In this document: positions 56,690 through 64,000 of the stretch, in pieces
Position numbering within the stretch: the first letter of the stretch is position 1
How the letters are laid out: each line of letters starts with the position of its first letter
Source: Toxonevra muliebris
Lineage: Eukaryota > Arthropoda > Insecta > Diptera > Pallopteridae
DNA length: 64,000 bases
Assembly (NCBI GenBank): GCA_963691655.1
Contig: OY829328.1
Coordinates: 14,896,704 to 14,960,703 of the forward strand
Direction: 5' to 3'
Notes under the pieces: generated by a model
Databases searched by the model: none
Told to the model about the DNA's origin: nothing
The model's input: only the letters and a program-made list of their open reading frames with translations
Made by a program: the position numbers and the translations under genes

Positions 56690-58990
56690 ACCCAACTTTA
56701 GCAACTATCGTCGCCAAACAATACTGAAGTTAGTTGCGAACTGCTAAAAATTGATACAAAGAGTTGAGGACGAAGAAGAAACATGGTTTCAGGTGCAATA
56801 CAAGAGAAGTTGAAATACCTGAAAGCGAATTTATCGAGATGTTTGGTGACAGGAATGAGGCTCGAAAATTCTTTGAACAAATAATATGCCTGACTAATGG
56901 TTTGAAGAGCGGGGTTCAGCGTACTTAGCCCAATCCACAATGAAGGCGACTCCACGGTCGCATACATGGTTCTATCGTACATCTTGTGCAAAAGATTGAA
57001 GTCCATTGTCAACAAGGTGATTGGACCGTTTCAGTGTGCCTTCAGGCCTGACAGACCCTTCATTGACTAGATATTAACTCTAACGTAAATGCTGGAAAAG
57101 CCTTGAGAAAATACTGAGCAACACAAAAAGGGAAGCGGACTCCGCTAGTGGTTTCTGAACTACCAGCATAACTCCCGCCTCGTTTGTAAGAATTATACGA
57201 TGTGATCTCTCGGTATATACCAAAAATTGGTGGAACATCTGCCAGCCTGCCAAAGTCATACAGAATGTCTTCAGAATCTCACGCAGAGGGTTGGAAACTC
57301 GATAGAGAGCAAGAGTATGCAGATGGCTTTTTTTATATTAATCGACAACATCGATTTCGCTCATTTCAATAGCTCAACTGTAAGCAAATGGATCGATTCG
57401 ACAATATATAGATGGATTAATAAAGAACTTTAAGTCCTCTCTAGGAATCACAGAAATGCAAGTCAGCGCACCAAAAGGATGCTCTCAAGACAGACTAACT
57501 ACTGTTCCCAATTTTATGGTCCGTAATTCTTGTTGAATTTTTTAACATATTGTGGCTTCGATTTACAGGGCTATGTAGACGTTAATTCTGAAAAGACCTG
57601 CATAGTGATCTGTACCAGGAAAAGGAAAAAAGACAACATTTGAGAGCCTTCTATTTTTGGTGAAACAATACCTTTTTCAAACGAAGTAAAGTGATTCGGG
57701 ATCGCATTCGCTGACACAATATTAAGGAACAGTAACCTAAGTAATACCATAATCAAAGCCGGCCCACTCTTTGGACGAGCAGATGTTTAATAGGCAAAAG
57801 TTGGGTATTCAATCCTAAAATGGCGTTATGGCTATACACAGCCATCACAAGATCAATCCTTCCCTATGCGGCATCTGCTTCGTTTAAAAATCTGGATCGA
57901 AAAACCGCACAGATCAAGTCATTAAATTATGAAGACTAGCCTGTGTTTGCATAACAGGAGCTCTGAAGTCAGCTTTAACTGCAGCCGTAGAAGTAATATT
58001 AAATCTAACCCCAATTAATTTATTCATTAAAAAGCAGAACTGCACTTTGCTGCATTACTGATCTTTGGAAATGAATCCTTATCTTAGGACGAGACCAAAA
58101 TGCACTCAATTAATCTAACCATTAGTGATTTCTGCTATCCACAACACAAAAGCTTCTCGACCTACTCGTCTACAAGGTAAAATTGACTCAAGAGCTAAAG
58201 CCGCCATGCCGACGGCGTCATTGGCCCGGTGATGATGATGGCCGCCAGGTTACAGTCAATAGTGACGCTATAGAGCGATGATTAACCGGGTTTTGTTCCT
58301 GAATTTGCCAAGCATGAATGTGAAAGAGATGTGGTTTCAACAGGAAGGCGCTATGTACCATACAACGACCGCATCCATCGACTCATTAAAGACGAAATTC
58401 AGAAATGATCAGTTGGCCACCGAGATCGTGTGATCTAATGTCTCTGGACTTTTTTCTCTGGAGTTATATGAAGTCGTTGGTCTATGTTAAGAGCCAGAAA
58501 CGTTAGACGAGTTCAGAGCCAATATTGAGCGCGAAATTGCCGGAATATACTCTAGAATTTGTGGTGCAGTGATCGAGAATTGGGTCAAACGAATCGATCG
58601 CTGCAAGTGCGCCTGTTGACATATGCTTGATTTCGAATATCATTCTTAAATGGTATGACGATGGCTGCTATAAATAAAGAACTTGGCGATATCTCAAATA
58701 CTTTGCGATTTATTTAAAAATAAAAATGGATACTCCTTATTGGAAAACCCTTTATAAGAGAACCAAACACCTTCATGTGGAAATTCTTGGATTAACAAAA
58801 GAATAGGTATTCCTAACGGGTCATTGTAGAGTAAAACAACTCCTACTGAACTGAGCACTTACTGTGCCCGACTTTGGTACTTGGGAAACTATTGCCTAGA
58901 ACCGCTAGAAATCGCAGACTTATCCTTCAATAAGGTTTTAGAGTTTTTTAGGAATACAAAACAGGATAATGTGTAGTCGATGAAGTATGT
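56690..58990 (+). mobile_element. LOA/R1-like LINE remnant, interrupted by a DDE transposon
   Basis: Badly decayed ORF2 pieces in order: a segment just before RT around 56790-57230, SEKTCIVICTRKRKKDN (about 57588-57640), the region GRADV...VFNPKMALWLYTAITRSIL (57775-57860), LDRKTAQIKSLN (57890-57925) and a PINLFIKKQNCTLLHY-like block (58010-58060). The 3' part VFLTGHCRVKQLL resumes at about 58808 after the inserted transposon. The relative order agrees with the 6.9-8.6 kb remnant, but the sequence differs, so it is a second family or lineage. Many stops make it inert. Confidence 0.65.
58205..58740 (+). pseudogene. DDE transposase C-terminal half (IS630/Tc1-mariner-like)
   Basis: Readable pieces are MNVKEMWFQQEGAMYHTTTA (the second catalytic Asp of the usual QQDGA is Glu here), then SIDSLKTKF, WPPRSCDL, LDFFLWSYMKSLVYVKS (third acidic block) and a closing NWVKRIDRC-like helix at about 58588. 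The order is that of the insect transposases with a W-F-Q-Q-D-G-A signature. Frameshifts fall near 58400 and 58490. It sits inside the LOA-like remnant, which shows that the LINE inserted first. Confidence 0.7.
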
Positions 58991-59072
58991 AAGAATTAAG
59001 GCCTCTATGAGTAGGTGACCCGACCCCAACGTCCGCTTCTGAATCTATTAGAAATTACATAGAGAAAGACGA

Positions 59073-59310
59073 CCTCGATAATATAGTGGATAATGCACTA
59101 GCCATTCATCCAGAAGGTTGCGGGTTTGATTTCCGTCTTGGTCTGGTGGTTAATTCTCATAAACTTCTTATATTCACTATCGATATGAAGTGGATAAGGA
59201 TTATAAGAATGTGCAAGTACACACCTTGGTTGGTAATGCTAAAACCACCGAACTGATAAAAAATTGCCACACAGCCATTCGGAATCGGCGTTAAACTATA
59301 GGTTCTACCA
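59073..59310 (+). repeat. SINE family A, second copy, 3'-truncated
   Basis: It shares the tRNA-like head (TAATGCACTAGCCATTCATC; B-box-like GGTTGCGGGTTTGATTTCC), the middle (TTAATTCTCATAAACTTCTT; GCTAAAACCACCGAACTGAT) and the start of the 3' body (ATTCGGAATCGGCGTTAAAC) with the 23.6-kb copy. It stops abruptly at about 59310, where SINE B begins, and the rest of its body does not reappear on the far side. Confidence 0.75.
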
Positions 59311-59507
59311 TAGCCACTGTGGTCTGGTGGCAGAGTGCCAGACTCTTGTCTCTGGAGACTCGAGCTCGATTCTCGGCTCGGGTATGTTTCTTATCTATCT
59401 TTCTTTCTCTCTTCCTTTCTTTCTTTCTTGGGGCTTGGGTACAATAGATCTTATAGGTCGCTGTGCCTGACTTTCGGGGACGGACTCCTACAAATAATAA
59501 TAATATC
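59311..59507 (+). repeat. SINE family B, tRNA-like head and AAT tail
   Basis: The head contains TGGTCTGGTGGCAGAGTGCC (A-box-like) and GACTCGAGCTCGATTCTCG (B-box-like) at tRNA spacing. A pyrimidine-rich middle follows (TTTC/TTCC runs at 59385-59430), then a unique 3' stretch and an AAATAATAATAAT tail ending near 59507. It is compatible with a Pol III-transcribed SINE. No target duplication was identified. Confidence 0.6.
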
Positions 59508-62500
59508 TGAGTTTTTTTCGTTACTTGCTTGTAGTTATGTATAACTAAAGCGGCAGAGATAACACGTATAATTATAGCTGTTATGTATATTTAACAAGTT
59601 GTTTAACTATATCAAATTCTATTGTGAACGAACTGCTAATAGTGAAACAAGAAGAAGAAGAACAGTTTGGCAAAGAACAGAAAAGGAAAATATTTGAAAT
59701 GTCTGGTGCAGTTTCATTGTGAATAACACTATAACGAAAAAGAGACTTAACAACTGGGTCGTTTTATTCGCACATGCTAAACTGACTGGCGAATAAAACA
59801 CAGCTAATAATACGAAATAAAATTGTTTTTATTTATTTTTGTTAGTTCCTCCGTATATGTCCGCCGAGAGATGAAATGGTTCGTTTATAAAACATTTTTT
59901 TTGTGTTTTCAGCAATAATAATATGCAGTCTAAAAATTAAATTTCACTAATAAATTAATTTTAATTTTTATTATTTTTAATTAAAATTGTAATGAGCTCT
60001 CATCATCAAATCATTCAACCTGAAATAATTTGTAAATTGATAACAGCGTAATACAAAAGGAGGCAGGACAGCACTATATGATCAAACAAAGTTGAATTAA
60101 ATGAGTTATCAGTGCACAAAACAGAAAATAAAAAAAAATAATTCACATCTGAATAGCAAAACTCATTCAAGTGAAAATGCATGAAATTGTTTGTAGCAGA
60201 AACAGATACAAATGCAGATATCGATACAGATACAAAATACGGTAGCGTCAAACCGAATGCAACTGGCGGATGCACAATTGCTAATTGATTTCATTTACTC
60301 ATATATGTGGGCAGCGTACATGCACACAAACACAAAGCCATACACACATACAAACATGTGGTTGTACCGAAGTAAGGTGTACGCGCAAGTGGGTTGCGTG
60401 CACCTTTGATTTGATGGGCTGGTTGGTTGGTTGGTGAATTGAGGTAGTAAGGTGCAGCTTAATGTATTCGGTTGCTTAATTAATGCAAACAGCATGCAAT
60501 ATGCGGCATGTAGCATTCGACAGCAGATACAGATGCACACACCTTTTGACTAACGAAGCGTATTGAAAATCAATTACAAACAAATTAAGGCTGTAACAAA
60601 AGATGAAGTGAAGTGAATTTTGTTCATGTACTAGTAGTGTTTGTGTGTGCATGTGCGCATTTATGTGTACAAAATAATTAAGTTGAGTTTTGTAAATGGC
60701 GCTAATTGGCCAACCAAAAAAAAAAAAGAAAAAGAATCAATTTTCATATTTCAATTACTGCCTTAATGCATCCATTCGAAAGCATGTATGCAATGGATCA
60801 ATTAAGCGATGATATCTGATAAATTTAAACACGTATGTATGTACGTCTATAGTAAAATATCATAATGAAATATAACAGGCACACACACGCCATTACCATT
60901 AATGATTTAGTAAAGGCTTAGCAAATCCGAAAACATGACATAGTAGAAGTGGCACATATACGTGATTGTGATTTCAATTAAAAAAAAACACCACACAATT
61001 TCAAGCTCTGAAACTCACACTCCATAAAGAATAATCGTACAGATATTGGCTCGTCCATTGCTAATGATCAAATGTTTTGAAACACTCATCCTGTTCTTCA
61101 TGATGCTCGTGAAATCAAATAGGATTTGTTAAAAAGATATCAAAATATGAAAACGCGTAAATTTGTTGTAGAATTTGTTATAAATGAAATTTTGGCTTTT
61201 TTTATTTTGATATCAAAATCGACTCGATTCACAAAAATATAAAGTAAAACTAAAATTGCCTATATTTTTTTTTTCTTTTGGTCTGTACTGTGCTTGTATA
61301 TCTGAGAGTTTCTTACTTACTCAACTTAATATTATTTTCTGTCAAGAAGAGATTCTGCCCTATGTAGGTAGGAGAACGTCGTTTGGGTTGGTAGGTTGGA
61401 ATACCTTTTGACTTTTGCTCATAACTTCCGTTCCGTGTAATACATATCGTTGGAAAGATCTCACAATTCAATAAATTACTGAGCGTCGGAAAATGATTGG
61501 ATGAGTTTAGGAGTTATGCGCATTTGAAACAACAAATTTTAGTCAAGGTCGGAACATGGAGTTTAAGTCGGACCACCGTAAAAAGGAAACCTGATATTCA
61601 AATAAAAAGCCCTCTGTGTGAATTTTTAAATTTGTCCGCTTGATTAGCGAAGTTGGTCTGAAAAGCCAAAAAAAAATCATTAAAAATCATTAATATTTAC
61701 ATATTTTTGATTTGGAAAAAATTTGTAACAAAATTTTTTCCAAATTTGGCAGTTCGCATTTCTAATTAATTATTTAAATTAATAAGCTTTGAATGAACAA
61801 TGATGCCAAAAGAATGTCAAAAAGTTCGTAGAACTAGCAGATCAGACAATCGTTTCGGAACCCGCTACGGTTCTGCACCATACACATTGACGACTGCAGC
61901 TACACTACTACATCTGTCAAATCATACAAAAAAACATGTTCTTATGGAGGCGATTGTTTTGGCGACGACACGACCACATGGCCACCGAATACAATTGTGG
62001 CTGTAGCCAATTTTAAATCTATTTCTAATTTGACATGCAGCAGAGAGAGAAGAGGTTATACTTTTGTTGTTTTGGCTGTGTTTGCTGCAGTTGATGCCGC
62101 TTCCATTGTGTTCAGTAGCTGACTACACAGCGACTGTTGTAGCCGACAGAATTTCGTAGTCGTGTGTTCGTGTAACTGCTGTCGTCAATGTGTATGGACC
62201 ATTAGTCATCAGTGATCTTTGTGATAGTTCCCTCATTTCAATAATTCATATAAGCGAAAATATTGTAAAGTAAATGAGAATTACAAGACAGTTATTTTCA
62301 CTGAATAATATTATTGAAAGGAACTACCACTAACGTTCTACATACTTTTTGCCATTCTTCTTTGACACTTTTATTACATATTGGTCAGATTTTCTGACAT
62401 CTAATATGAACCGTATCTGTTTTTCGTATGAAAATTTTTTGTTGAAAAAATTGTTTTTCAAATATATTTACTTTTTTCGATTGAAATTACATTTTGACAC

Positions 62501-63779
62501 TTTGACCTAAACTACAGGCGCCATTTGGCATCGCATCACGCGTTTCAAATTATACTTGCTTATTGATTTTTCATTTTATGCGCTTAGTTAAGCATTGTGA
62601 ATTAGTTTTCTTTCGATATTTGAACTCTTGGTTTCGTGACACGTGTATACTGTTCGTGCTCTGAACTTTAAGTGATATAGAAAGTTTGCTGTCATCACGA
62701 CAAACAATTTTGCATCCACACGTAGATGACGCTAGTATAGTGCACCTAGACAGTGTTCCAATTTCGACGACATTCCCCTACTTATATATCCAAAGATGGT
62801 TGTATGGGTGATTGTCATTAAATGGGATTTTTTTTTGGATCTGAAACCAAAGAAAAAGATACTGGAAAAACATTTTTGCAGATATTTTTAAAACTATTTT
62901 TGATCTAGATTTTTTACTGTATATGTGAGCCCACACTAGGAAGTCACAAGGAAAAGTTTAATTTTCGTGTGTTTTTCAACTCAAAATATTTTTCAACATT
63001 CAACATTTATAATTAAATGGATGAAAAAGAAAATGCGTCGAGCTCATACTAGCGCTTTTATGAAAAAGAAGTCAATTAAGCGATCTTATGCAGAAAGCAA
63101 TTTTTGGCCATTGGATGACAATAATCCATAGATAAATATCCAATTTCCCAACACCAATTTAGTTACGGAATATTGACCACTCATATTTGTTAATAATGTC
63201 TCATGTCATCATTACCGTTTAAAAATAAAATCTTTTTTCTGTTTTTTTACTGTTTATATTTTCTATTTGGCCCAGTAAGAAATTATGCAACATAATACAT
63301 AATTTAAATTTAAATAAACATAAATTTGTCCTTTTCTCTTTTTCTACTGGGTTATTTGCATTATATACCTACGCATACATATAAATTTCTCACATACGCA
63401 CACACCTACAGTTTGTGTCTGTCGTGCGCTATACCTTATACATTGTTGCAGCAACATCAGTCAGTCTGTCGGCGTTGCCTTTTTAGTGGTTTTGACACCT
63501 TCTGTGCGAAAAAAAAGGTGCAGAAAATGTGTTAATTATCTTTTAATTGCTTAATGAGACTTTGGCTGTTGCATTAATTAAGTGAAGTTATGTTGCATCT
63601 GCATATAATATAATATATACATATTCAAACATATGCTTATATATATGTTTGCCTGTATATACAGTAAGATTAAAGTTGAAAAAACACGCGCTGTTATTTT
63701 TACTGTACGAGTACTACAGTTGTTTCCGAAAAAATACAACTGAAAGAATCAAATTTTATTATTTTTCTTTTTAGTATTT
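59508..63779. other. Intergenic, no gene seen
   Basis: Mostly AT-rich unique sequence. A weak hairpin with TAGTTCC...TTTCAATAAT arms lies at about 62228-62327. The frame at 61800-62006 (68 codons) and others show no domain. Confidence 0.35.
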
Positions 63780-63970
63780 TCAAGGGCGGCCAGCTAGTAA
63801 AACATCGAACACCATGGTTCTATGAAACTGACCCTTCAGACAACAGCGATCTAGAATTTCGCTCAAATTTGAATTTATCGCGTATTTTTCTCTTCAATAT
63901 CTTCTTTTTTTTTAATTCGCCCCAAAATTTTAAATTTGTAAATTTTAAAGTTTCGAATTTGAACAGGAGA
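63780..63970 (+). other. Possible exon at the window edge, unassigned
   Basis: A polypyrimidine tract and AG (TTTTTCTTTTTAG ending at 63773) precede an open stretch that reads IFKGGQLVKHRTPWFYETDP, then SDNSDLEFRSNLNL, in one frame. The hydrophilic composition resembles coding sequence up to about 63880, after which it becomes Phe-rich and AT-driven. There is no family match and no donor that I trust. Confidence 0.2.
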
Positions 63971-64000
63971 CGGATAGTTTAGTTTATTAATTGGAATGTT

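Noticed and set aside
59311..59400. A functional tRNA gene
   Set aside because: A- and B-box-like words are present but the acceptor stem does not pair and a SINE-like tail follows.
1..64000. CRISPR arrays, bacterial operons or phage genes
   Set aside because: No regularly spaced direct repeats and no prokaryotic genes; introns and protein families are those of a fly.

Overview
The window is eukaryotic, AT-rich and intron-bearing. Short GT-AG introns, near-verbatim matches to Drosophila proteins (Naa50/San, eEFSec, TRAP-delta, KCTD1/15-type Tiwaz, TM2D1) and insect families (a 7tm_7 gustatory receptor, a MADF-BESS factor) place it in a higher dipteran. A tephritid-like fly is my best guess, but that is inference. 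About a third of the window is decayed mobile DNA.

Layout. 0-13 kb: mostly remnants. There is a mariner with both terminal repeats, a copia fragment, two decayed non-LTR retrotransposons (minus strand 4.8-6.5 kb, plus strand 6.9-8.6 kb) and an orphan RNase H domain. 13.5-22.1 kb: the gene-dense part. It holds TM2D1/amaretto (-), eEFSec (-) head-to-head with san/Naa50 (+), and a complete three-exon gustatory receptor (+). 22.4-35 kb: two paralogous four-exon Mab-21/cGAS-type nucleotidyltransferase genes, both on minus. Between them lie a long inverted repeat, a MITE, a LINE and a hAT-type element with a target-site duplication. 35-42.5 kb: a low-complexity upstream region, a three-exon MADF-BESS transcription factor (+) and TRAP-delta (-). 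42.5-49 kb: several MITEs plus two broken DNA-binding domains (psq/CENPB-type HTH and THAP). 49.1-51 kb: KCTD1/15-type tiwaz (-). 51-64 kb: accessory sequence with a broken RTE element, a LOA/R1-like LINE split by a DDE transposon, and two tRNA-like SINEs in tandem.

Most interesting. The Mab-21/cGAS-like pair is the best candidate for a noteworthy system. Both genes share intron positions and phases. The distal copy (33.5-35.0 kb) keeps the G-S motif and all three metal-binding acids. The proximal copy (22.4-25.6 kb) is an open, spliceable gene but has lost the G-S motif and the E-x-D dyad. An active cGAS-like receptor paired with a pseudo-enzyme paralogue would be the reading. Next in interest are an unassigned SINE family (tRNA-like head, conserved 3' body, telomere-like tail, 11-bp target duplication in one copy), a hAT-type element filled with degenerate short repeats, and two perfect long hairpins.

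How genes relate. These are independent eukaryotic transcription units, not operons. The only likely shared regulation is the roughly 570-bp divergent eEFSec/san promoter. Exon boundaries were derived by eye from splice consensus, reading frame and family similarity.
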